Origin: Myxococcus sp046520405
GTDB taxonomy: Bacteria; Myxococcota; Myxococcia; Myxococcales; Myxococcaceae
Length of the DNA stretch: 64,000 bases
Reading direction: 5' to 3'
NCBI GenBank assembly: GCA_046520405.1
Contig: JBKGHI010000009.1
Location: 1 to 64,000 of the forward strand
A model generated the notes under the pieces. It had not been told where the DNA came from. It did no database searches and worked only from the letters and a program-made list of their open reading frames with translations. Both the position numbers and the translations under genes were made by a program. Positions 18,215 to 26,333 of this stretch are shown piece after piece; positions within the stretch are counted from its first letter, which is position 1, and every line of letters begins with the position of its first letter.

Positions 18215-18246
18215 CCGGTGCCTGGCTGTGAATCTCCAGGCACCGG
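18215..18246. terminator. Bidirectional hairpin between convergent genes
   Basis: CCGGTGCCTGG (18215-18225) and CCAGGCACCGG (18236-18246) form a perfect 11-base stem with a ten-base loop, just between the stop of the molybdenum subunit and the stop of the opposite lipoprotein gene. There is no T run, but position and symmetry make it a shared terminator. Confidence 0.7.
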
Positions 18247-18257
18247 GCCGGCGCGCC

Positions 18258-19253
18258 TCAGATTTCGTGCGCGGTCTGTTCGTAGACGACGACCTTGTAC
18301 GACTGGGGGAACAGGATGATGTTCAGCGTGCGCCAGTTGTCCCCGTTGGGGCCGGTGGAGAACTCACGGAAGTACTGCTTCACCTGCACGTTCTCCGTGC
18401 CATTGCCGTAGGTGGCGAGCACGGCCGGGTGCAGTGGGCGGAACTGCCAGTACATGGACGTCTCCAGCTGCGCGTACGTCATCACGTCCGGCGCCGGGTC
18501 GTTCCGGTAGCCCCGGTACTGGCCCTGCGCCAGGATGGCCGCGACCGCCGCGTCCAGCGTCGTCTCGCCGGAGTAGGGCCACGCGAAGTCATAGGCCGTC
18601 AGGAAGGAGATGTTGTCCTCCCGCACGGTATTGGCCGCGCCCAGCGTGGCCTGGAGGCTGGCGGTGATGGGGCTCTGGATGAGCGTGAGCGCGTGGCCCG
18701 CCGGCGCGGGCTGCGGGTTCGTCACACACGTGCCGCCCACGCAGTCCACCTGGAGCCGGAACTGCTTGCCGGCGCCGTTGGTGAAGCCCACCACGGCCAG
18801 GTACTCGCCGCCCTGCGGCAGCGTCACCAGGCCCACCTTGCTGAGCTGCCCGTAGCCGGAGTCGTCGTCCTGGGCCAGCACCGCGCCGCCGTAGCTGCCG
18901 TTCGCGTCCTTCGGGCCGTACACGAACAAGCCCGTGTCCAGGTACATCGAGCTGCCCAGGTGCGTGACTTCGAGCTTGAGCTGCGAGCCCGCCTGCACCT
19001 GCACCCGGTAGCCGTAGTAGCCCAGCTGGGACGGGGTGCCGTCCTGCTGCGCGCCGCCCACCGCCACCGAACCGATGTGCAGCATGCTGTCCGCGACGTC
19101 GCCGCTGGCCGGGACGGGCGGCGCGGAGATGAGGGACTGCCCACTCGCGCCCAGCGCGTCCTCGGCGCTCGTGGCGTCAGGCGCTCCACCGCAGGCACTC
19201 AGCAGGCCCACCGGCATCATCCACAGCAATGCTCCCTTCAGACTCCGACGCAT
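18258..19253 (-). CDS. Lipoprotein with PPC-like beta domain, function unknown
   Basis: 331 residues from ATG 19253, with gagga just upstream; the longer frame to 19352 adds an Arg-rich, signal-free extension and is rejected. The signal peptide ends GLLSAC (lipobox). Residues of about 60-170 form a beta-sandwich resembling pre-peptidase C-terminal (PPC) domains, with YYGYRVQVQAGSQLKLEV, an acidic AQDDDSGYG loop and a disulfide-like pair (VDCVGGTCV). The C-terminal 130 residues (TAYDFAWPYSG, MYWQFRPLHPAV) belong to no family I know. PPC-like domains often sit on secreted peptidases or adhesins, but no catalytic motif is seen here. Confidence 0.75.
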   Translation of the reverse strand: MRRSLKGALLWMMPVGLLSACGGAPDATSAEDALGASGQSLISAPPVPASGDVADSMLHIGSVAVGGAQQDGTPSQLGYYGYRVQVQAGSQLKLEVTHLGSSMYLDTGLFVYGPKDANGSYGGAVLAQDDDSGYGQLSKVGLVTLPQGGEYLAVVGFTNGAGKQFRLQVDCVGGTCVTNPQPAPAGHALTLIQSPITASLQATLGAANTVREDNISFLTAYDFAWPYSGETTLDAAVAAILAQGQYRGYRNDPAPDVMTYAQLETSMYWQFRPLHPAVLATYGNGTENVQVKQYFREFSTGPNGDNWRTLNIILFPQSYKVVVYEQTAHEI

Positions 19254-19383
19254 CGTTCCATCCTCACGTGAGTAGGTGGAGGCGCCACGGGGTCGCGCGC
19301 CTCCACTCCGGGTGTGGGTCGTCCCTATGCCATGGAGTTTCATTGAATTCATGCAAACTTAGTGTTGATGGGTAATCTCGACC

Positions 19384-19422
19384 CCTGCCAGCAGAGCAAC
19401 AACCCGCCAATCTATTGGCAGG
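19384..19422. promoter_or_regulatory. Nested inverted repeats upstream of the flavin reductase
   Basis: CCTGCCA (19384-19390) pairs with TGGCAGG (19416-19422). Within that span GCCAAT (19406-19411) and ATTGGC (19414-19419) form a tight palindrome with a two-base gap. It lies about 40 bases before the flavin reductase start in a 208-base divergent gap whose middle is AT-richer than the rest of the window. It could be an operator or a leader hairpin; I cannot tell which. Confidence 0.4.
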
Positions 19423-19461
19423 TGTGATGACAGGTAGGCGGTGCACCTGTATCCAGAGGGC

Positions 19462-19953
19462 ATGACGCAAGGCTCGCCAGAGGGTGTGGACGCGAAGGGC
19501 TTCCGGGACGCCATGGCCCAGTGGGCCACGGGCGTGGCCGTGGTGGCGGTGCGCGACGCCGAGGGTCTGCGGGCGACCACGGTGAGTTCCTTCAGCTCGT
19601 TGTCGTTGGAGCCGCCGCTGGTGGTGGTGGCGCTCTCGGAGGCGTCACGCACGTTGAAGCGGGTGGAAGCCACCGGCCGCTTCACGCTCAGCATCCTGTC
19701 CGCCGCCCAACGTTCCATCTCCGTGCGGTGCGCAAAGGGGGAGCTGGATGAGCATCTCTTCGACGCCGATGCCTTCGTGCGGGAGAGCCTGGTGGGGCTG
19801 TCCTGCCAGGTCCATGGCCTGCACCGTCATGGTGACCACACGCTGATTGTCGGACGCGTCACACGTCTGCACGAAGGACGTCGGCAGGAGCCGCTTCTTT
19901 ATTGGGAGCGGGGATATCGAACCGTGACCTCCCTGCCGCCGTCTGATACCTGA
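19462..19953 (+). CDS. Flavin reductase-like FMN-binding protein
   Basis: 163 residues from ATG 19462 (gag six bases upstream); the GTG at 19441 would add seven unlikely residues. It is a split-barrel flavin reductase domain: FRDAMAQWATGVAVV and TTVSSFSSLSLEPPLVVVAL hold the FMN-phosphate-binding Ser/Thr residues, and the C-terminal HRHGDHTLIVGRV is typical. Such enzymes reduce FMN with NAD(P)H and feed two-component monooxygenases. No monooxygenase gene is adjacent. It sits 33 bases before sodB, so the two may be co-transcribed, which would fit an oxidative-stress or flavin-repair link (inference). Confidence 0.85.
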   Translation: MTQGSPEGVDAKGFRDAMAQWATGVAVVAVRDAEGLRATTVSSFSSLSLEPPLVVVALSEASRTLKRVEATGRFTLSILSAAQRSISVRCAKGELDEHLFDADAFVRESLVGLSCQVHGLHRHGDHTLIVGRVTRLHEGRRQEPLLYWERGYRTVTSLPPSDT

Positions 19954-19986
19954 GGCGCCTGCCTCTCACTCCGAAAGGAAACGACC

Positions 19987-20568
19987 ATGCCGTTCACGTT
20001 GCCTGAACTGCCGTACGCGAAGGATGCACTCCAGCCGCACATGAGCGCGGAGACGCTCGAGTTCCACCACGACAAGCACCACGCCGCCTACGTCAACAAC
20101 CTGAACAAGCTCCTGGACGGCAAGCCGGAGGCGAACAAGTCGCTGGAGGAGGTCATCCTCAGCAGCGACGGCGGCGTGTTCAACAACGCCGCGCAGGTGT
20201 GGAACCACACCTTCTTCTGGCAGTGCATGAAGCCCGCTGGCGGCGGCAAGCCGACGGGCGAGCTCGCGGCGGCCATCGACCGTGACTTCGGCTCCTTCGA
20301 CAAGTTCAAGGAGGAGTTCTCCACCGCCGCGGCCACGCAGTTCGGCTCGGGCTGGGCCTGGCTGGTGCTGGACAACGGCAAGCTCAAGGTCACCAAGACG
20401 GGCAACGCGGACCTGCCGATGAAGCACGGCCAGAAGGCCCTGCTGACCATCGACGTGTGGGAGCACGCGTACTACATCGACTACCGCAACGCGCGCCCCA
20501 AGTTCATCGAGACGTTCCTCAACAACCTGGTGAACTGGGACTTCGTGGCCCAGAACTTCAAGGGCTAG
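19987..20568 (+). CDS. sodB: Superoxide dismutase, iron type
   Basis: 193 residues, full length. It dismutates superoxide in the cytoplasm. Metal ligands are His27 (EFHHDKHH), His74 (VWNHTFFW), and Asp and His in the C-terminal signature DVWEHAYYIDYRNARP. Gln at position 70 (AAQVWNH) and the overall run match Fe-SODs of the E. coli SodB type more than Mn-SODs; metal preference remains an inference. ATG 19987 has gaaagga upstream. It follows the flavin reductase closely. Confidence 0.95.
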   Translation: MPFTLPELPYAKDALQPHMSAETLEFHHDKHHAAYVNNLNKLLDGKPEANKSLEEVILSSDGGVFNNAAQVWNHTFFWQCMKPAGGGKPTGELAAAIDRDFGSFDKFKEEFSTAAATQFGSGWAWLVLDNGKLKVTKTGNADLPMKHGQKALLTIDVWEHAYYIDYRNARPKFIETFLNNLVNWDFVAQNFKG

Positions 20569-20623
20569 GCCTCATCGCGCGCCCACGCACGGCGTCAATC
20601 GCTGGCCTGGGCGGCCTCGGATG

Positions 20624-22917
20624 TCACTCGGGGCCGCTCAACGCAATCCGCCCCTCAGTGCCCACGCGGAGCACCACCTGGGGCGGAGCGCTGGTTGCCT
20701 GAGCCGCCAGCCACCGCGCCAGGGGCGCGACCACCTGTTGCTCCACGGCGCGCTTGAGAGGCCTCGCCCCATAGCGTGCGTCGAAGCCGGTGCGCGCCAG
20801 GTGCTTCACCACTTCCTCGTCGAACATCACCTTCACGCCGCGGCGGCTGAGTCCCTCGCGAGCGAGGGCCGCCTCCAGCGCGCGCCGTGCGAGTGATTCG
20901 ATGACGTTCTCCGTGAGCGCGCAGTAGGGCACCACCCGGTCCAGGCGGTTCAGCAGCTCGGGCCGGAAGAAGGCCGCCGCGGCCCCCAGGTAATGCGCCG
21001 CCCGCTCCTGGACGCCGCGTTCTCCGAAGCCCAGTCCACGCCCCGCGCTGTCCGCGCCCAGGTTGCTGGTGAGCAGCACCACGGTGTTGCGGAAGCTGAC
21101 GGTGCGGCCCGTGGCGTCCGTGAGCCGGCCTTCGCCCAACACCTGCAACAGCAGGTCATGGACGCCCGCGTCCGCCTTCTCCACTTCGTCCAGCAGCACC
21201 ACGCCGAAGGGCTGTTCGCGCACCCGCTTCGCGAGCCCTCCTTGCTGGCCTCCGGCTTCGCCCACCAGCCGCGAGGCGCTCCCGGGCGCGGCGTACTCCG
21301 CCATGTCGAAGCGGGCCAGCCGACCGACGTCGCCGAACAGGTACTCCGCCAGGGCGAGCGCCGACTCCGTCTTGCCCACGCCCGTGGGGCCCAGCAGGAG
21401 GAAGGCGCCCAGCGGGCGCGTGGGGTCGGCCAGTCCCGTCTTCAGGGTGACGACCAGGTTGCGCATGAGCAGGGTGGCTTCGTCCTGGCCGACGACGCGC
21501 TCGCGGAAGCGGCGCAGCAGGGCGTCCGGATCCAACCGGATGGCGGGATCCACCAGCTCGCGAGGGTAGCCGGTGCGGGTGCAGAAGGCGCTCGTCACCG
21601 ACGCGGCATCCACTTCGCCCGCGGTGTTCAGTCCCACGCTGGCGGCGCGCAGCAACGACACGGCGCCGCCCGGCGGAGGCCCGTCACCGAAGCGCTCCGT
21701 GAGCTCGCTGGCGCGCTCCAGGGACTCGGGCGTGTAGCGAACCTTGCGGGCGCGGCCCACCCGCTGCGCGGCCTGTTGGAGCGCGGCGTGCGCGGCCGTT
21801 GGCGTGAGCGGTGCCACCGCGATGTGCCGCATCGCCTGAAGGAAGGCGGCGTGGGTCCGCTCCGCGCGGCCACGTCCTCGGGCGTGGCCTCCAGCACGAG
21901 GGAAATCTCGCCGCCCTCCAGCGCGGGAAGCAGGTGGCGCGCCGCGTCCAGGCCGGTGTCACCGCCGCCCATGGAGAGCAGCTCCGACAGGCTGTCCAGG
22001 TGGAGCACGGCGCGGCGCACGCGCAGGGCCTCCACCATGTGCTGGACGCGCTCCTGCCACTGCCCCAGGTAGCGCATGCCGGCCATGATGCGTCCGCCCG
22101 ACGAGCTGTAGAACTCCACTCCATGAAGCGGGGTGCCCGCGCTGGCCGCCTGCGCGCGCTGCACCAGCTCGTGCACCAGCGCCGTCTTCCCCACGGACGC
22201 GGGGCCCACCAGGAGCACACTGGCGCGGGCCTTCGAGGTGACGGCTTCCGCGAGCCGTGACACCTCCGCGTCCCGTTCCCAGGCCCGCTCCAGCAGGCCG
22301 GCGCGTGCCTCCTGGTTGAGACACCGGCTGGCCTCCGCGAGCCCCGGCGGTGGGGCCCATCGTCGCGGCTGCTTCGCGGACTCCGCGGCGCGTGCGCGCG
22401 GCGTGTCCCGGAAGCTGCCCGGCACCGACAGCGTCTCCACCTGCTCCTCGCCCACGTAGGCCAGGGAATGAAGACGCTCCAGGGGCGCCAGATACAGCTC
22501 GTGACGGACCAGCTCCTCGACGAAGGGCTCCAGGTCCGCCACGTCGTGCAGCGTGCCCTCGACGCCCACGCGGGGCACCCAGACCCGCAGGGCCTTTCGC
22601 TCGGTGGCGCCGTTGCCCTTGGCGCGGGTCTTCACGCCGTGGGTGAGGACCGTGAGGCGCAAGGGCACGGGCAGCATCCGGCCATGGTCGAGCGCGCGCA
22701 CCGTGAGCGTCAGCCGCCGCTGGCGCAGGTCGCTCCAGTGCGTCTCCTCGTTCCAGAGCTCACCGCGCTTGAGGAGCCGCCCCACCACCACCGCGAGGTC
22801 GAGCCGCGCGGCGGCCAGCGTGGGCGCGAAGGACGCCAGGTGCGGGTGGGTGAGGACATGCGCCGCCACGCCCACGCCCGGGTAGCTGCGCACGAAGAGG
22901 TGGACGTTCTTTTCCAT
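20624..22917 (-). pseudogene. Third ClpB-like AAA+ ATPase of the tandem, frameshifted
   Basis: Starts at ATG 22917, one base after the stop of the preceding AAA+ gene (TGACATG), so it is translationally coupled. A non-Clp N-terminal domain (about 1-170) begins MEKNVHLFVRSYPGVG. NBD1 has an intact Walker A (GPASVGKT), but Walker B reads VLHLDSLSEL, without the catalytic Glu. The frame breaks at a CG repeat, 21863-21868: three CG units where two would restore ATPEDVAAERTHAAFLQ. NBD2, in the second frame, is intact (GPTGVGKT, VVLLDEVEKA), with a D2-small domain (YGARPLKRAVEQ). It ends there, with no C-terminal extension. Restored length is about 764 residues. A truncated NBD2 protein could also start at ATG 21832. 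Confidence 0.8.
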
Positions 22918-22918
22918 G

Positions 22919-25900
22919 TCAGTCGTGCCTCGGGACGGAGCCGCGGAGTACCCGCGCTGCCCAGGCCTGGGCCTCGGCGGGGTGACAGCCGGTGGCGACG
23001 TGCATGAGCTCCGTCGAGGCATCGTCCTGCATCCAGGACGTGACGCCCTCGCGGCCTCGCAGGATGACGTGGCAGGGCGCATCAACTGACGTGCCGCCCG
23101 TCCTGCGTGCTTCTCGCTCCGCCCCGCGCAGCGTGTCTCGTTCCGCCACCGCGCGGGCCACGTCGCCCAGGTCCGTCACGGGGGTGGCCAGATGCTCAAG
23201 GCGCACCAGCACCGCGCGCGTTGCTCCTCCGTGATGGAGGTCCACCAGGGCATAGCCTCGCAGGGGCGCCATCACCTCCCGCAGGCCCACCGCCGACATC
23301 CGCACCACGATGCGACGTAGCTCCAGGTCCTCCGAACGCTCGTCGCTGCTCGTGAACCACTCGAGGCGGCCGTCGGCGTGGGCGGCCTCCAGGAACAACG
23401 TGGTCTCCGCCAGCGCCGCGGGGAGGCTGTGAGCCACTGTCCACACGGCGGAGGGCGTGGCGTCACCCAGGCCTTCCAGCAGCACGGTGACGAAGTCGGG
23501 CCCACGCTCCCGGCTCGTGAGCTGGTGCTCGGTCCAGACCACCTCGTCCCGCAGCGCCAGCACCCGGGGCCGCGAGCGGCGGAGCTGCGCCTCTCGCGAC
23601 ACGGGCAGGGGCCGCTCTTCGTAGACGGGGCGGTGACGCAGCCCCATGTGGCCCACCTGGCTGGCGTAGGAGGTCACCTGGCGCATCTCCTTGGTCACCC
23701 GCGACTCGGAGGCCTCGAAGTCGCGCGACGCCAGCTCGTTCTCCTGGATGTCGGCGGCCTCGAGCGCCAGCCGGTGCAGCCGCTCGGTGAGCTCCCGCTC
23801 CTCCACGGAGACCTCGGCGCCAGGCGCGCGCGCCGCTTCCGCCTCCATCAAGGCTTCCAGTCGCGAGGAGACCGCCGTCAGCTCGCTGGAGATGTGCGCC
23901 AGCGTCCAGGAGGACACCGGTGGTTCGGGAGCCCAGGCGGGGGCGTTGACCAGCAGCTCCACGGACACGCGCATCTCGTCGGCGTCCCGAAGCAGCTCCA
24001 CGCGGGCCAGGTCGTCCGCGCCTCGCCGGACCAGATGGTGGGCCAGGGGCAGCGTCAGGCGCTTCTCCAGCGCCCGCTTGAGGGGCCGGGCTCCGTAGCG
24101 CGGGTCGTAGGCCTCCTCCACCAGCAGGTCCAACAGGCGCGGTTCCACTTCCACCATGACGTTGCCGCGGCGGATGCCGTGGCGGGACAGGAGGGCTTCG
24201 AGCGCATGGTCCACCACCACGCGCAGCGCGGCGGGCGTCAGCGGGCGGAAGGGCACCACCCGGTCCAATCGGTTGAAGAACTCCGGGCGGAAGTAGCCGC
24301 GCACCGCGGACAGGTAATGGGCCTCCGCGCTCTCCGCGGTGCGGTGGAAGCCGGTGTGGGTGGCGGCCTCTCGCACGCCCAGGTTGCTGGTGAGCACGAC
24401 GACGCATTGGCGCGCGTCCACGGTGCGGCCCGCGCCATCCGTGAGCCGTCCCTCGCCGAGGAACTGGAGGAGGGCGTCGAACACGCGTGGGTGGGCCTTC
24501 TCCACCTCGTCGAACAGCACCACGCAGAAGGGCTGAGTGCGCAGGGCGGTGGTCAGCTCGCCATCCGGCGCACCGGGCCTGCCGAGCAGCCGGGTGATGC
24601 TGGCCGACGTGACGAACTCCGACATGTCGAAGCGGACCAGCCGCTGCTCGCCGCCGAAGAGCGTCCGCGCCAGCGCCTTGGCGGTTTCCGTCTTGCCCAC
24701 GCCCGTGGGGCCCACGAAGAGGTAGGTGGCCAGCGGCTTGTCGGGCGGCTGGAGCGCGGACTGGAGCGTGAGGATGGCGTCCGTCACGGCGGCCACGGCC
24801 TCCGGCTGTCCCGCCACCTGCCGTCCCAGCTCCCAGGTCAGCGCCTCGCGCGTCTTCGGCTGGGCGCCGCCCAGGACGAAGTCCGGCAGGCCCGTCTGCT
24901 CCCGCATCGCGGCGATGACGTCCCCCGCCGTCAGCCGGCGCGTGCCGGCCTCCAGGCTGCCTTCGCGGGTGAGGACCCGGCGCAGCAGGCGGACCGCCTT
25001 CCCCGGGAAGGCCTCGTGCGACACGAAGCGCTGCTGCAAGGTCAGCAAGGTCTCCAGGGCCACGGGCGACAGCCGGACGCTGCTGCCTTCGCCCTCCGCT
25101 TCCAGCTCGCGCAGCGTTCCCAGCAGCGCGGGCAGCGTGGTGCGCGCGTCCAGGGCGGGCACGTGGATGACGCGGAACAGGGATGCCAGCGTCGGGGCTT
25201 CCTCCCGCACGCGCTCGAAGCGCTCCGGGGTGGATTCGGCGAGCACCGTCAGCTCGCCCCGGGCCATGTGCGGCTCCAGGAACTGCGCCACGTTGGTGCG
25301 CTCGTTGCGCGTGCGGCCCGCGTAGACGAGCGACGCCAGGTCGTCCACGTAGAGCAGGTCGCCGACCTCCACCAGCTCCTTCACCACGCCCCGGGCGCGG
25401 GCCTCCCACTGGCCCACGTACATCATCCCCGCGATGAACTGGTTGCCGTCCACGCGCCACACGTCGCGGCGCGTGCCCGCAGCTTCCTGGCGGGCGGTGA
25501 GGCGCCGCACGGCCTCGTGAATCAGCGCTGTCTTCCCTGAGCCCGGAGGTCCCACCAATACCAGCGCGGAGCCCTCGCGTCCTTCGAGCGCTTCCACCAA
25601 CTCGCGCACCAGTGCCTCGCGGCCGAAGCAGCGCTCCAGGGTGTCGTCCCGGGCGCCATGGCTCAGGTTCCGGGCCACGGCTCGCAGCTCCACCAGCGAC
25701 AGCCGGCGGCGGTTGCGGCGCGTCTCTCGCTGTTCTGGCGTTTCGGGGGCGGCCTCTTCCTTCACTGCGGCGCGCGACTTGCGGCGGCGCGGCGCCACGG
25801 GCCTGGGCGGCGTGCGGGGAAGGATGGTGGGGGCGTAGGCGTCCACCTCCAGGAGCTCCAAACGCTCCCGGCTTTTGCTCCAGTGCTCGTCCAGTGAATC

Positions 25901-26329
25901 GAGATCGTGCTCCAGGCACCACGCCGCCAGCCGGCGCGCGAGCGCCTGGGGCAGGTCCGCCGGTTCGCTCAGGGCGAAGCGCGCCCCAGGCAGGCGGGTG
26001 GGCGTGACGACCCAGAAGGCGTCACGGGGCCACTTCTCCAGCAGCACCGTCATCTTGCCTTCGAGGAAGATGTGCCGGCCCTTGTCCCGGTCGCGGGCTT
26101 CCGTTTCGACTGTCACCTGCTTCAGCGAGAAGTGCGGGGGGAGCTGGTACTGCGCCAGGCGCGAGGCGGGCTCGTGCTCGAAGCGCTCCATGACGGAGAG
26201 CGCCAGCTCGTCCCGCAGCGTGGAGAGGCTGGGCCCCACCTTGTGCAGCGCGGGGAAGAAGGCGGGCACCCACGCCTCCACGAGCCGGCCTCCGAGCGGC
26301 GCCACCACGAAGGGAAGCTTCAGGTCCAT
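22919..26329 (-). CDS. Second ClpB-like double-AAA+ ATPase with novel N- and C-terminal domains
   Basis: 1136 residues. The N-terminal domain (1-170, beta-rich, starts MDLKLPFVVAPLGG) is not Clp_N. A basic linker follows. NBD1 (about 235-455) has Walker A GPPGSGKT (260-267), but Walker B is YVDD (327-330), where the usual Glu is Asp. NBD2 has GPTGVGKT (540-547), LFDEVEKA (605-612) and a D2-small domain (YGARPLKRALEK). A 330-residue C-terminal extension with a coiled-coil part (about 805-890) and a mixed alpha/beta part (920-1050) may be a diverged copy of the PCRF-like region of its neighbour. There is no ClpP loop. It starts four bases after the upstream stop. Role unknown; NBD2 is probably the motor and NBD1 a binding ring. 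Confidence 0.85.
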   Translation of the reverse strand: MDLKLPFVVAPLGGRLVEAWVPAFFPALHKVGPSLSTLRDELALSVMERFEHEPASRLAQYQLPPHFSLKQVTVETEARDRDKGRHIFLEGKMTVLLEKWPRDAFWVVTPTRLPGARFALSEPADLPQALARRLAAWCLEHDLDSLDEHWSKSRERLELLEVDAYAPTILPRTPPRPVAPRRRKSRAAVKEEAAPETPEQRETRRNRRRLSLVELRAVARNLSHGARDDTLERCFGREALVRELVEALEGREGSALVLVGPPGSGKTALIHEAVRRLTARQEAAGTRRDVWRVDGNQFIAGMMYVGQWEARARGVVKELVEVGDLLYVDDLASLVYAGRTRNERTNVAQFLEPHMARGELTVLAESTPERFERVREEAPTLASLFRVIHVPALDARTTLPALLGTLRELEAEGEGSSVRLSPVALETLLTLQQRFVSHEAFPGKAVRLLRRVLTREGSLEAGTRRLTAGDVIAAMREQTGLPDFVLGGAQPKTREALTWELGRQVAGQPEAVAAVTDAILTLQSALQPPDKPLATYLFVGPTGVGKTETAKALARTLFGGEQRLVRFDMSEFVTSASITRLLGRPGAPDGELTTALRTQPFCVVLFDEVEKAHPRVFDALLQFLGEGRLTDGAGRTVDARQCVVVLTSNLGVREAATHTGFHRTAESAEAHYLSAVRGYFRPEFFNRLDRVVPFRPLTPAALRVVVDHALEALLSRHGIRRGNVMVEVEPRLLDLLVEEAYDPRYGARPLKRALEKRLTLPLAHHLVRRGADDLARVELLRDADEMRVSVELLVNAPAWAPEPPVSSWTLAHISSELTAVSSRLEALMEAEAARAPGAEVSVEERELTERLHRLALEAADIQENELASRDFEASESRVTKEMRQVTSYASQVGHMGLRHRPVYEERPLPVSREAQLRRSRPRVLALRDEVVWTEHQLTSRERGPDFVTVLLEGLGDATPSAVWTVAHSLPAALAETTLFLEAAHADGRLEWFTSSDERSEDLELRRIVVRMSAVGLREVMAPLRGYALVDLHHGGATRAVLVRLEHLATPVTDLGDVARAVAERDTLRGAEREARRTGGTSVDAPCHVILRGREGVTSWMQDDASTELMHVATGCHPAEAQAWAARVLRGSVPRHD

Positions 26330-26333
26330 GTCG

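Noticed and set aside
23463..25922. Long alternate frames of over 700 codons across the AAA+ operon on both strands
   Set aside because: Gly/Arg/Ala-rich noise overlapping a protein with clear ATPase motifs in another frame.
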